The notes beneath the pieces are model-generated. The model made no database searches. It had not been told where the DNA came from and saw only the letters and a list, made by a program, of their open reading frames with translations. Position numbers and translations under genes: made by a program. A DNA stretch of 64,000 nucleotides from Candidatus Celerinatantimonas neptuna (GTDB taxonomy: Bacteria; Pseudomonadota; Gammaproteobacteria; Enterobacterales; Celerinatantimonadaceae), in contig OU461276.1 in assembly GCA_911810475.1 (NCBI GenBank), positions 3,597,501-3,661,500 on the forward strand, read 5' to 3'. Below are positions 28,020 through 37,392 of this stretch, piece by piece. The stretch's first letter is position 1, and each line of letters begins with the position of its first letter.

Positions 28020-31000
28020 AATGTTTCTTTAATTTGCGAAATTCGTTGTTGAATCCGTTTTGCCGAAATAGGAAAAGCGGTACCTAACTGCTGGGCAAAT
28101 AAACTGACCCGAAGTTCTTCACTCATCCAATGGATCTCTTTGAGATAGGTCTGGGCTAACGGATGATTTTTCAGCTGATTTGCTAATCCGTTATATGCAT
28201 CTTGTACGGGTTGAAGCTGAATCATCGCTAAACGATCCTTATTAGGGTCAATAGGCAGTTTGTCGAGGCGACGAATCACCGCTTGCAAGTAGCGTTGTAA
28301 GTCACGCATTTTGTTAGCACCTGAAGATGTGACAAATCCGCGAAACACCATATGTTGTAACTGCGATTTTATATCATTAAACGACATAATCTGATCCAAA
28401 GAGACTTTCCCCTTCGTTCTTTTGATAATCTGATAATGTAATGACAGGACTTCTTCTACTTGTTCAGTCAACTCTAATGTCGTATCTGCTAATTCTGAAC
28501 GAACATGCTCCTGAGCTATTTCAAAGCTTTGAGTATCCCGGATCATATGCGTATCGACTAATTTTTCAATAGCTGCAAGAATACAATCATCCAGAAGTAT
28601 TTCTATTTTACCAAAAGGGTTAAAATACAGCCCTAATTTAGTTCGATTAGATAATTTTTCCTGCAGATATTTTATCGGTGATGGAACATTTAGCAATAAT
28701 AAACGGCTAACGCCTTCGCTATGATTTACTTCTGCTACTTCAGGTCGGTCAAAAACTTCAATAGCAACATGTGATTTTTTATCAACTAATGCAGGATAAC
28801 TCTTGATCAGCAGTCCACTTTGTTTTGACTCAATTTGTTTAGGTAATGCTTGAGATGGCCACTGCGTTAAAGATTTTTGTTCAATATTAGCTTTACGGGC
28901 AGTTTGTGTCAGTTGTTCACTCACCAACCTTTTCAGTTGAACCTGAAGCTGAGAAAGATTGCGGCCCTGTGCAACGAGCTTATTTTTATCAACAATTTTA
29001 AAATTCATTCGTAAATGCACAGGCAGAGCATTAGTATCCCAACTATCTGCTGAAATTCGAACACCGGTCATCCTTAATAATTGATGTGCCATTGCGTCGA
29101 CTAAACGCTGATTATGGTCTTCAGACAATGCCTCTAAGCATGCTTTAGCGTAATTAGGCGCAGGGACAAAATTACGTCTCATGATCTTAGGTAGAGATTT
29201 AATCCATGCAATCAACAGCTCTTCCCTAAAAGCAGGAATGAGCCAGTCAAACCCCCTGTCTTCAATTTGATTAAGCATGGCTAATGGAATTGTAACAGAG
29301 ATGCCATCATCTATTTGTCCTGGTTCGAAAACATAACTCAGTGGAAGTTGAAGATGCCCCTGTTGCCACAGATCAGGATAACGTGCATTTGTAATATCTT
29401 CAGCTGCATGTTGCATCAACATCTGTTTTTCGAAATCTAATCCATGTGGATCTTTTTTCTGTTGATGTTTCCACCACTGATTGAAATGACGAATAGATAC
29501 AACATCAACCGGGATCCGCTCATCATAAAATTCATATAAAATCTGATCATCCACCCGGATATCCCGTCGACGACTCTTATGTTCGAGTAGTTCCACTTCG
29601 TCAACAATAGATTGATTCGCTTTTAAAAATGCAGGCTGATATCGCCACCCTCCTTCTACTAAAGCACTTCGAATAAAAATTTCCCGGGAAACAACCGGAT
29701 CAATGTGTCCATATTGGCATAAACGCCGAACGACAATTGGTACACCAAATAAGGTTTGTGTCTGGTAGGCTACAACCGCACCCTGCTTGTCTGACCAATG
29801 AGGTTCGCTATAGCTGATTTTGACTAAATGAGCCCCTAGTTTTTCAAGCCATTGAGGCTGAATTTGAGCAACATCACGAGCAAATAACCTTGAAGTATCA
29901 ACAAGCTCTGCACTGATAATCCATTTAGGGGGCTTTTTGGCTAATGCTGATCCCGGAAACACAACGAACCGGGTATTTCGAGCACCGATAAATTCTTTTT
30001 CTTTATCTCTGAACCCAAGATGACTGAGTAATCCAGTTGTCATAGCCTGATGAATTGCATCATATTCTGCGCCAATCTGATTAACTTTTAATTCTAATTC
30101 AGCTGCAACTTGACGAAGTTGTCTGAAAATATCCTGCCATTCTCTGATTCGAAGCGTTGAAAGGAACTCTTTCTGACATAGCTTACGAAATTGATTATTA
30201 GATAGCTCGCGCTGCTTATCTCGCAAGTAATCCCATAATTTAAGGTAGCTGATGAAATCGGATTGTTTATCGACAAATCGTTGATGTTGCTGATCGGCCG
30301 CTTGTTTTGCATCAAAAGGCCGCTCACGTGGGTCCTGAATTGATAAAGCGGCACAAATAATCATAATTTCTCTGACGCAACCGAATTCCCCCCCTGCTAT
30401 GACCATTCTGGCCATACGGGGATCAACCGGCAGTCGAGATAATTGACGGCCAAGAGGCGTTAAAAGCACACGATCAGATTTAAAACGCCTTGCTTTAACA
30501 GCTCCTAATTCTTCTAACAGATTAATCCCATCATTGATACTGCGATTTTCAGGTGGATCGATAAACGGAAAGGCCTGGATATCCCCCAACTTAAGGGCTG
30601 CCATCTGAAGAATGACTGAAGCCAGATTGGTTCGTAAAATTTCAGGATCGGTAAATTCAGGGCGATTATTAAAATCATCTTCACTATACAGCCGGATACA
30701 GATCCCTTCTGCAACACGCCCACAACGCCCTTTGCGCTGATTAGCGCTGGCCTGTGAAATAGCTTCTATGGGTAATCGCTGAACTTTGGCTTTCGAGCTA
30801 TAACGGCTAATACGTGCGGTGCCCGGATCAATCACATAGCGAATACCCGGAACCGTCAAACTGGTTTCGGCAACATTCGTTGCTAAAACAATCCGCCGGC
30901 CTCTATGCTGGGCAAAAATTCTATTTTGTTCCTTAGCTGAAAGACGCGCATATAATGGTAAAACTTCAGTGTGTGGACGCTGTCTTTTATTAAGCCAGTC

Positions 31001-31900
31001 CGCAGTATCACGAATTTCTCGCTCCCCATTCATAAATATAAGGATATCGCCTGACTTCTCGCGATAAAGTTCATCAATTGCACCATCGATGGCTTCAATC
31101 AAATCAATTGTTTTACCATCTTCTGACAACGGACGATACCGGGTTTCTACAGGATAAGTTCGCCCTTCAACTAAGAGCATTGGTGCATGATCGAAATATT
31201 TTGAAAAACGTTCTGGATCAATCGTGGCCGAAGTGATAATGACCTTAAGATCATGACGTTTTTTTAGAATATGTCGTAAATACCCCAGGATAAAATCAAT
31301 ATTAAGGCTACGCTCATGAGCTTCATCAATGATTAATACTTCATATTGATTAAGAAAACGATCCTGTTGTAGTTCGGCCAGTAAAATACCATCCGTCATC
31401 AGTTTAATCAGAGTATTTTGATTAACTTGATCGGTAAATCGGATTTTATACCCAACCTGTTCTCCAACACTCACATGAAGCTCTTCTGCCAGACGCGATG
31501 TAACACTTCTGGCTGCTAATCGCCGTGGTTGGGTGTGACCAATCAAACCGCGCGTTCCAAGCCCAAGTTCTAAACAAATTTTGGGGAGCTGAGTTGTTTT
31601 ACCGGATCCTGTCTCACCGGCGATGATAACAACCTGATTTTCTGAAATAGCCTTTGCAATTTCATCTTTATTCGCTGTAACAGGCAGTTCTGATGGATAA
31701 TCGAGTTGTGGAATAAGCGATCTTCGTCGCTCAGCTTGTTCTATTGAATGTTCGATTTTCTGTGATAATAATTCAATTTCCTGCCGAGAAACCTGGCCGG
31801 GCTGATGCCTTAACTGTTTTAACATTCGGTTAAAACGATAATAATCCCGACATAAAACATGAGAAATCTTTTCTGACAGATTGGCTATTTGCGCTTGCAA
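28016..31900 (-). CDS. hrpA: ATP-dependent RNA helicase HrpA (DEAH box)
   Basis: About 1294 residues, close to E. coli HrpA (1300). Motifs: Walker A GETGSGKTTQLPKI, TQPRRLAA, DEAH in IIDEAHERSLNIDF, SAT in TSATIDPERF, TNVAETSLTVPGI and QRKGRCGRV, followed by winged-helix, ratchet and OB domains and a long HrpA-specific C-terminus (DUF3418 type). HrpA resolves stalled ribosomes and processes mRNAs. There is no ATG near the expected start. TTG at 31900 has GAGG eight bases upstream and is preferred; the frame is open up to a TTG at 31942 without a ribosome site. The SelW-like gene overlaps the stop. Confidence 0.93.
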   Translation of the reverse strand: MQAQIANLSEKISHVLCRDYYRFNRMLKQLRHQPGQVSRQEIELLSQKIEHSIEQAERRRSLIPQLDYPSELPVTANKDEIAKAISENQVVIIAGETGSGKTTQLPKICLELGLGTRGLIGHTQPRRLAARSVTSRLAEELHVSVGEQVGYKIRFTDQVNQNTLIKLMTDGILLAELQQDRFLNQYEVLIIDEAHERSLNIDFILGYLRHILKKRHDLKVIITSATIDPERFSKYFDHAPMLLVEGRTYPVETRYRPLSEDGKTIDLIEAIDGAIDELYREKSGDILIFMNGEREIRDTADWLNKRQRPHTEVLPLYARLSAKEQNRIFAQHRGRRIVLATNVAETSLTVPGIRYVIDPGTARISRYSSKAKVQRLPIEAISQASANQRKGRCGRVAEGICIRLYSEDDFNNRPEFTDPEILRTNLASVILQMAALKLGDIQAFPFIDPPENRSINDGINLLEELGAVKARRFKSDRVLLTPLGRQLSRLPVDPRMARMVIAGGEFGCVREIMIICAALSIQDPRERPFDAKQAADQQHQRFVDKQSDFISYLKLWDYLRDKQRELSNNQFRKLCQKEFLSTLRIREWQDIFRQLRQVAAELELKVNQIGAEYDAIHQAMTTGLLSHLGFRDKEKEFIGARNTRFVVFPGSALAKKPPKWIISAELVDTSRLFARDVAQIQPQWLEKLGAHLVKISYSEPHWSDKQGAVVAYQTQTLFGVPIVVRRLCQYGHIDPVVSREIFIRSALVEGGWRYQPAFLKANQSIVDEVELLEHKSRRRDIRVDDQILYEFYDERIPVDVVSIRHFNQWWKHQQKKDPHGLDFEKQMLMQHAAEDITNARYPDLWQQGHLQLPLSYVFEPGQIDDGISVTIPLAMLNQIEDRGFDWLIPAFREELLIAWIKSLPKIMRRNFVPAPNYAKACLEALSEDHNQRLVDAMAHQLLRMTGVRISADSWDTNALPVHLRMNFKIVDKNKLVAQGRNLSQLQVQLKRLVSEQLTQTARKANIEQKSLTQWPSQALPKQIESKQSGLLIKSYPALVDKKSHVAIEVFDRPEVAEVNHSEGVSRLLLLNVPSPIKYLQEKLSNRTKLGLYFNPFGKIEILLDDCILAAIEKLVDTHMIRDTQSFEIAQEHVRSELADTTLELTEQVEEVLSLHYQIIKRTKGKVSLDQIMSFNDIKSQLQHMVFRGFVTSSGANKMRDLQRYLQAVIRRLDKLPIDPNKDRLAMIQLQPVQDAYNGLANQLKNHPLAQTYLKEIHWMSEELRVSLFAQQLGTAFPISAKRIQQRISQIKETL

Positions 31901-31975
31901 CTCTAGTACCTCAATACTTTTGTACGGCGCAAATGCTACCAATTCTGACGCACTAAACCAACTAATAGAGCAACT

Positions 31976-32398
31976 TTATCCTCTTACTCCTTTTTGAAAG
32001 CAAGCTTCCAGTTGATGATTGATTGCTCTTAATATTTCTCGTCGGGTAATAATTCCAATAAGTCTGCCTTCTTCAACAACCGGATACATCTTCGGCTTTG
32101 GCCCTAAAACCATTTGTGCTAATTCAAAAATACTCATCTCCGGATCAATCGATAATACGTCGGTACGCATAACATCATCGATTAGCGTAATAGATTCCCG
32201 ATAATAGGTATCTTCAAGCATTTTACCTAAACAATCCTGCTCCGAAATCCAACCAACCACATGATGATGCTCATCACATACCGGAGCACCTATCTGCTCT
32301 TTTTCTACAAGTTCTTTTGCCACCTGAGCCAGTGGTTGATGGGGATGAAACACAATGGGTTGTGCAATCATATACTGGCGAACACGTAATGATTCCAT
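31976..32398 (-). CDS. CBS-domain pair protein
   Basis: 140 residues with two CBS domains: the first includes VRQYMIAQPIVFHPHQPLAQVAKELVEKEQIGAPVCDEHHHVVGWISEQD, the second VMRTDVLSIDPEMSIFELAQMVL...MYPVVEEGRLIGIITRREIL. CBS pairs usually bind adenine nucleotides and act as sensors; no partner domain is fused here. The start MESLRVRQYM at 32398 is chosen because AGAGG stands seven bases before it and relatives start MESLKVRDYM; a longer ATG at 32455 exists. The gene lies upstream of hrpA by 76 bases on the same strand. Function unknown. Confidence 0.85.
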   Translation of the reverse strand: MESLRVRQYMIAQPIVFHPHQPLAQVAKELVEKEQIGAPVCDEHHHVVGWISEQDCLGKMLEDTYYRESITLIDDVMRTDVLSIDPEMSIFELAQMVLGPKPKMYPVVEEGRLIGIITRREILRAINHQLEACFQKGVRG

Positions 32399-32455
32399 AC
32401 TTGAACCTCTGGTTGATAGTTGAATGAATTCTGTTATCTCTGCCTCAGATAACAT

Positions 32456-32846
32456 GCTCGTGTAAGTGATTCTGTCAGTCTTATTTTTGAATCATTCTAA
32501 TTTTACTGACCTGTTCAAAATGTTTTATGAAGCAGTTATCAGAAAACCATTTTTAATGAGCCCCGTCGATTTGTTTGCAACCCATAAAATTCGATGACTT
32601 TTTATCCAAAACAAAGGCTAATTAGAGTGTAGTTGATCCTGACAAGAACATCTGATAACTCTTTTTTACCGATTCATTGTACGTTCAAGCATCACCCGAA
32701 GGACTCTAAGGAGTTTGCCGCATCATTATTTAACGCCTTTATATAAACTAAAAATTTTCCCTAGTGACATAAAAACCTTTGTAAATATCCGTTAAAAATC
32801 CAATTTTTATTCGACTAAAGTGAATATTTTGTTTAGTATAGATCCT
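32456..32846. other. Intergenic region upstream of the putative small RNA
   Basis: AT-rich, with no ORF that resembles a gene on either strand and no tRNA or repeat. It contains the promoter of the sRNA candidate at its right end and presumably that of the CBS gene on the minus strand. Confidence 0.4.
32811..32839 (+). promoter_or_regulatory. Sigma-70-like promoter for the putative small RNA
   Basis: TCGACT, 17-base spacer, TAGTAT: four of six matches at each box with optimal spacing. Transcription would start near 32847. Confidence 0.45.
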
Positions 32847-32931
32847 GCGTTTAGTTACCTTTTTTAGCAATTTTATATTTGCTACGCTTAACTAACACCC
32901 TACGCAGTTCTCCCAACTGCGTAGGGCTTTT
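32847..32931 (+). ncRNA. Putative small RNA of about 85 nt ending at an intrinsic terminator
   Basis: A promoter-like sequence is followed by about 50 bases rich in A and T (including a T-run and the segment GCAATTTTATATTTGC, a small hairpin) and then by a strong terminator at 32898-32931. There is no ribosome site or convincing ORF. The terminator lies about 250 bases before sbcB and faces the same way, so it does not end any recognised gene. Size and layout are those of a Hfq- or ProQ-type sRNA. It does not match any sRNA I recognise (Spot 42, RyhB, CyaR, MicA compared from memory). Confidence 0.5.
32898..32931 (+). terminator. Strong intrinsic terminator in the CBS/sbcB gap
   Basis: Perfect 12-bp stem CCCTACGCAGTT / AACTGCGTAGGG with loop CTCCC, then C and TTTTT. 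It ends the putative small RNA. Confidence 0.88.
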
Positions 32932-33187
32932 TATTGCATGCCTATTTCGTTATCGCAATCACATTATTCATCTATTTCATGCCATCGACTGATGCAAAAC
33001 GAAACCTCTAGATCTGCCTAAAATCGACCCGTTTTGATCAAATAATTCATGTAATAATCGACAATCGATGACAACAATAGAGATTGAATAATCATCAACT
33101 GGTTGTAAAAAACTTCATCAAAGATAAACAGGTCTGAAAGTATTTGGTAGCATACAAATTCATTTACATTGATACATGGCTTGCTTC

Positions 33188-34594
33188 ATGACCGAATCAT
33201 TACTGTTTCATGACTACGAAACATTTGGTACTTCTCCTGCATTTGATCGCCCGGCTCAATTTGCAGCCATAAGAACAGATCTGAATCTGAATCCTATTGA
33301 GGAACCGATTGAGATTTTTTGCCAACCTTCTAGTGACTATATCCCTGATCCCGAAGCCTGTTTGATCACGGGGATTACACCTCAACAGACCATGCATAAA
33401 GGTGTAAATGAATCTGAATTTATTGGTTTAATTAACCAACACTTTAGCCAGCCTCAAACCTGTGGTGTAGGATATAACAGTATTCGGTTTGATGATGAAG
33501 TCACCCGATTTACGCTCTATCGGAATTTTTATGATCCCTATGCCCGAGAATGGCAAAATGGGAATTCCAGATGGGATTTAATTGATGTTGTAAGAGCTTT
33601 CTATGCCCTTCGCCCTGAAGGAATTAAATGGCCAATGGATGATAACGACATACCCAGTTTTAAACTTGAAAATCTAACACATGCAAACGGATTGTCTCAT
33701 GACAACGCCCATGATGCCCTTGCAGATGTTCGTGCCACTATTGATCTTGCCCGTATACTAAAAAAAGCGCAGCCTAAACTCTATGATTTTGCTTTGAAGT
33801 TAAGGGATAAACGTCATGTATCCAGCTTCTTCGATCTGGTTAATTTAAAACCACTGGTGCATGTTTCTGGAATGTTCGGATCAAGCCGGGGATGTGTTTC
33901 ATGGGTTGTTCCTGTGATTTGGCATCCAGTGAATAAAAATGCAATGGTCGTCATCGATTTAAGCCAAAATATTTTACCCTTGGTCAAGCTCGATAGTGAA
34001 ACGATTCATGATCGGTTATACACAAAACGGGAGGATTTAGCTGATAATGAATCCCCTATCCCCGTCAAATTAATTCATGTCAATAAATGCCCGTTTGTTG
34101 CACCAGCTGGCAGTTTGACAGCAGAACGAGCCGAGCAATTAGGCATCGATAGGCAAAAATGTCGCGCAAATCTGGAGCAACTGAAAGCGAGTGCATCGGT
34201 TGTACGGGAAAAGTTAGCTGATGTTTTTAAAATCGAAAGAACTTTTAAGGCAAATAACCCAGATGGAGCCTTATATCAGGGTTTTATAAAATCAGCAGAC
34301 AAAGCATTAATGGATGTTTTGCACAGTGTTGATCCTGTTGCAATAAGTCAGGATGCATTTAATTTTGAAGATCACCGGCTGAATCAGTTATTGTTCCGCT
34401 ATAAGGCTCGTAATTATCCGTATGCTTTAACCGATAGCGAGCAACAACAATGGCATGCCCACCTTCAAAATATTCTTCCAGAATTAATTGAGCAGCGTAT
34501 GCACAGTCTGGAATCTCTAGCCCAAACACACCGAAATAATCCAGATAAAATGAAAATATTAAAAGAACTTTATCAATATATGGAAAGTTTCTAG
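33188..34594 (+). CDS. sbcB: Exodeoxyribonuclease I
   Basis: 468 residues. It degrades single-stranded DNA 3'-5' and acts in recombination and mismatch repair. The DnaQ-like exonuclease domain has LLFHDYETFGTSPAFDRPAQFAAIRTD (catalytic Asp and Glu), GYNSIRFDDEVTR and NAHDALADVRATID; the SH3-like and C-terminal domains follow, with KPLVHVSGMFG. The start is uncertain: ATG 33188 gives MTESLLFHDYETF; ATG 33176 adds four residues; neither has a good ribosome site. Terminator follows directly. Confidence 0.95.
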   Translation: MTESLLFHDYETFGTSPAFDRPAQFAAIRTDLNLNPIEEPIEIFCQPSSDYIPDPEACLITGITPQQTMHKGVNESEFIGLINQHFSQPQTCGVGYNSIRFDDEVTRFTLYRNFYDPYAREWQNGNSRWDLIDVVRAFYALRPEGIKWPMDDNDIPSFKLENLTHANGLSHDNAHDALADVRATIDLARILKKAQPKLYDFALKLRDKRHVSSFFDLVNLKPLVHVSGMFGSSRGCVSWVVPVIWHPVNKNAMVVIDLSQNILPLVKLDSETIHDRLYTKREDLADNESPIPVKLIHVNKCPFVAPAGSLTAERAEQLGIDRQKCRANLEQLKASASVVREKLADVFKIERTFKANNPDGALYQGFIKSADKALMDVLHSVDPVAISQDAFNFEDHRLNQLLFRYKARNYPYALTDSEQQQWHAHLQNILPELIEQRMHSLESLAQTHRNNPDKMKILKELYQYMESF

Positions 34595-34618
34595 TATAAT
34601 GTGCCATCACTTAATAAA

Positions 34619-34665
34619 AAGACACTCGATTTCAATGTTAGATATCTGGAATCGAGTGTCTTTTT
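34619..34665 (+). terminator. Intrinsic terminator after sbcB
   Basis: 13-bp stem AAGACACTCGATT / AATCGAGTGTCTT with an 18-base loop and trailing TTTs. It marks the left border of the aromatic cluster. Confidence 0.85.
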
Positions 34666-35114
34666 ATTTCCTCGTTAAGAAATATTTTTTAATAATGATT
34701 AAAATTTGCATCAACGCTAAATCACTTTAAAACGACTTCGATACAGCATAATAAAATATCGACTATTATATGTCAGATAGAAACTAAAAATCACCAGTCT
34801 ATATTATTAAATGGTGATCTAACCAATATTTTACTCCTTTTCATTATGAATTTATGACCTAATAATTTGAAGTCGATCACTAAATTGTGACCTTGTATAA
34901 TATGTGCTATTTAATAGATTTTATGTTAAAAAACATCCTGTTTCATTATATCTTATGAAGAAAATCCCACCTTTTATATAAAAAATGAATCACGTACTGT
35001 AATTACGAATGCCAAATAATTGAGGGTGGATGATAATATCTATCAATACTTTAAAGTTAGTAATAATATATTTAATTGATAAATGAACTCATCAAATCTT
35101 TGAAGGCAATAATT
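34666..35114. other. AT-rich intergenic region ahead of the hydroxycinnamate genes
   Basis: About 450 bases without a gene. A consensus TATAAT stands at 34896-34901, with TCGATC 17 bases upstream; it is a candidate promoter for the transporter-ech-fcs operon with a leader of about 200 bases. No operator could be identified. Confidence 0.4.
34873..34901 (+). promoter_or_regulatory. Candidate promoter for the transporter-ech-fcs operon
   Basis: TCGATC, 17 bases, TATAAT, the last a full consensus -10. It is 213 bases before the transporter ATG. The -35 box is poor, as is common for activated promoters. Confidence 0.35.
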
Positions 35115-36485
35115 ATGGATAACAAAAAATCATTTATCGACCCGAGAGAATCTATTAAGAATTTATCAATGACTTCTTCTCAGGTTATTATTATCAGTAT
35201 TTGCATACTTCTAAACTCTATTGATGGATTTGATGTGTTAGCGATCAGCTTTGCATCACCGGGCATCTCTACTGAATGGCAAATATCTCAGGCAGAGCTT
35301 GGTGTTGTTCTTGCAATGGAATTAATAGGAATGGCGATTGGTTCAATCATAATAGGTGGAATGGCTGATATATATGGAAGACGACCAACCATCCTAGGAT
35401 GCATGATATTAATGATCATCGGGATGTTAATGTGTGGTATCGTAACATCCGTTAATCAGCTATTGGTTTTTCGGTTTATAACAGGGTTAGGTGTGGGAGG
35501 CATGTTAGCTTCAATAAATGCACTAACCGCTGAATTTTCGAATTTGAAATACAGAAATCTTTGTGTTGTTCTAATGGCTGCTGGTTATCCTCTAGGAGCT
35601 GTTATTGGTGGTTCTATATGTAGTATGCTTCTAAGATTTTTTTCATGGCACGCGGTTTTCTTTTTCGGATCCAGTTTAACAACTCTTTTAATTGTCATTG
35701 TATGGTTTAAACTACCTGAATCTATCGACTTCATCATTCATAACAAATCAGCCACTTCACTACAAAAAATAAACGGTGTTTTATCTAAAATAAATCATCA
35801 AAGCGTTGATGCATTGCCACCGATTTCTCATGAAAATAAAAAATCCACATACATTTATAAAGAATTATTTTCAAAAAGCTACCGATTATTGACTATTCTA
35901 CTCATTACTGCCTATTTTTTTGATATTTTTACTTTTTATTATATTGTGAAATGGATTCCTAAATTATCAACTAATATTGGATTGAGTGATTCTCATGCAG
36001 GTTTAATACTCGTATGGGCAAATATTGGTGGAATGATAGGTGCATTAATTTTCGGATTATTTTCAAGTTATATTAATTTAAAGCGTATTCTTCTTATTAC
36101 TCTCATTTGTACATTCGTCATGCTATGCATTTTCGGCAATGGTTTTATGATGTTAGGGTCGTATAGTTCAAATTATTCAATAAGCTTCTATTTATCAATT
36201 CTGGCTATGATAACCGGATTTTTTTCTAATTCAGGTGTCGTTGGTATGTATGCCTTAATGGCTCAGTCATTCCCTGCACGAATTAGAAGTACCGGGACAG
36301 GAATTGTTATTGGTATAGGTCGAGGTGGAGCAGCTTTATCTCCGATTATTGCAGGTGTTTTGTTTCAATATGGTTTCAATGTCTTTATAACATCATCAGT
36401 GATGGGTATGGGAGCACTTCTGGCTGGGTTATCTATTTTTATACTTCAACGAAAAAAAATATCAAATACTCTCCAAACAATTTAA
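35115..36485 (+). CDS. MFS transporter, aromatic acid:H+ symporter (AAHS)-like
   Basis: 456 residues with 12 predicted membrane segments. Features of AAHS/PcaK-type symporters: ILLNSIDGFDVLAISFASPGISTEW in TM1 (the D-G-x-D pattern), GGMADIYGRRPTILG as the loop 2-3 signature, and a second copy-like loop before TM9. It is the first gene of a run with ech and fcs, so a hydroxycinnamate (p-coumarate, ferulate) is the probable cargo; 4-hydroxybenzoate is possible. The ATG at 35115 has AAGG nine bases upstream and is preferred over an earlier in-frame ATG. Confidence 0.83.
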   Translation: MDNKKSFIDPRESIKNLSMTSSQVIIISICILLNSIDGFDVLAISFASPGISTEWQISQAELGVVLAMELIGMAIGSIIIGGMADIYGRRPTILGCMILMIIGMLMCGIVTSVNQLLVFRFITGLGVGGMLASINALTAEFSNLKYRNLCVVLMAAGYPLGAVIGGSICSMLLRFFSWHAVFFFGSSLTTLLIVIVWFKLPESIDFIIHNKSATSLQKINGVLSKINHQSVDALPPISHENKKSTYIYKELFSKSYRLLTILLITAYFFDIFTFYYIVKWIPKLSTNIGLSDSHAGLILVWANIGGMIGALIFGLFSSYINLKRILLITLICTFVMLCIFGNGFMMLGSYSSNYSISFYLSILAMITGFFSNSGVVGMYALMAQSFPARIRSTGTGIVIGIGRGGAALSPIIAGVLFQYGFNVFITSSVMGMGALLAGLSIFILQRKKISNTLQTI

Positions 36486-36543
36486 CCCTTTGTAGATATT
36501 AATACGACTAGGTTTCATTAAATAGAGTAAAGAGGAAATTAAT

Positions 36544-37377
36544 ATGTCTGATGAAAAAGAAGAAAACACAGTTGCATATACTATTGAAGACCATATTGCC
36601 TGGGTTAGTTTTAATCGCCCGGCAAAACGCAATTGTATGAGCCCGAAGCTTAATCGGCAAATGATGCGGGTTCTTGATGAATTGGAATTTAATAATGAAG
36701 TTGGAGTTCTGGTTCTGACTGGCGAAGGAACGGCCTGGTCAGCGGGTATGGACTTAAAAGAATATTTCCGTGAGACGGAATCAGAGGGCCTTACAGGAAC
36801 AAGACATGCACAAAGAGAAGCATACAGTTGGTGGAAATTACTCCGCTGGTATCAGAAACCAACGATCGCTATGGTCAATGGTTGGTGCTTTGGTGGTGGT
36901 TACGGACCTCTATTTTCCTGTGATCTTGCCTTCGCTTCAGAAGAAGCCCAGTTCGGCTTAAGTGAGGTTAACTGGGGCATTTTACCGGGAGGAGGAGCAA
37001 GTAAAGTTGCCGTTGATTTAATGCCGCTACGAAAAGCGATGTACCACGCAATGACAGGAGAAACTATTGATGGACAAACAGCTGCCCAGTGGGGGCTTAT
37101 TAATGAAGCTATTCCTTTCGCTCAATTAAAAAATAGAGTGACACAAGTTGCAAATATTCTATTGCAGAAAAATCCGGTTGCATTAAAAGCAACAAAAGAT
37201 GCAATTAGACGGGTTAAAGAAATGACGTATGAAAATGCAGAAGATTATCTAATCCGGGCTCAAGAGGCAGCAAATAGTTTCGATAGTCATGGTCGAAAAG
37301 AAGGTATTAGACAATTTATCGATGACAAAACTTATAAACCAGGCTTAGGAGCTTACAATAAATCCAAATCTGTCTGA
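36544..37377 (+). CDS. ech: p-Hydroxycinnamoyl-CoA hydratase/lyase (feruloyl-CoA hydratase/lyase)
   Basis: 277 residues, a crotonase-fold enzyme of the length of Pseudomonas HCHL. It hydrates p-coumaroyl- or feruloyl-CoA and cleaves the product to 4-hydroxybenzaldehyde or vanillin plus acetyl-CoA. Signature stretches: NRPAKRNCMSPKLNRQM, TAWSAGMDLKEYFRETE, PTIAMVNGWCFGGGYGPLFSCDLAF, FGLSEVNWGILPGG and DDKTYKPGLGAY. Glu141 in GLSEVNWG and the Tyr of EDYL (about 235) correspond to the catalytic Glu143 and Tyr239 of HCHL. The residue aligned with Ser123 appears to be Gly (GGGYGPL against GGGFSPL, recalled from memory). AGAGGAAA precedes the ATG; fcs follows after 15 bases. Confidence 0.92.
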   Translation: MSDEKEENTVAYTIEDHIAWVSFNRPAKRNCMSPKLNRQMMRVLDELEFNNEVGVLVLTGEGTAWSAGMDLKEYFRETESEGLTGTRHAQREAYSWWKLLRWYQKPTIAMVNGWCFGGGYGPLFSCDLAFASEEAQFGLSEVNWGILPGGGASKVAVDLMPLRKAMYHAMTGETIDGQTAAQWGLINEAIPFAQLKNRVTQVANILLQKNPVALKATKDAIRRVKEMTYENAEDYLIRAQEAANSFDSHGRKEGIRQFIDDKTYKPGLGAYNKSKSV

Positions 37378-37392
37378 TATTGGAGGTTAAAA

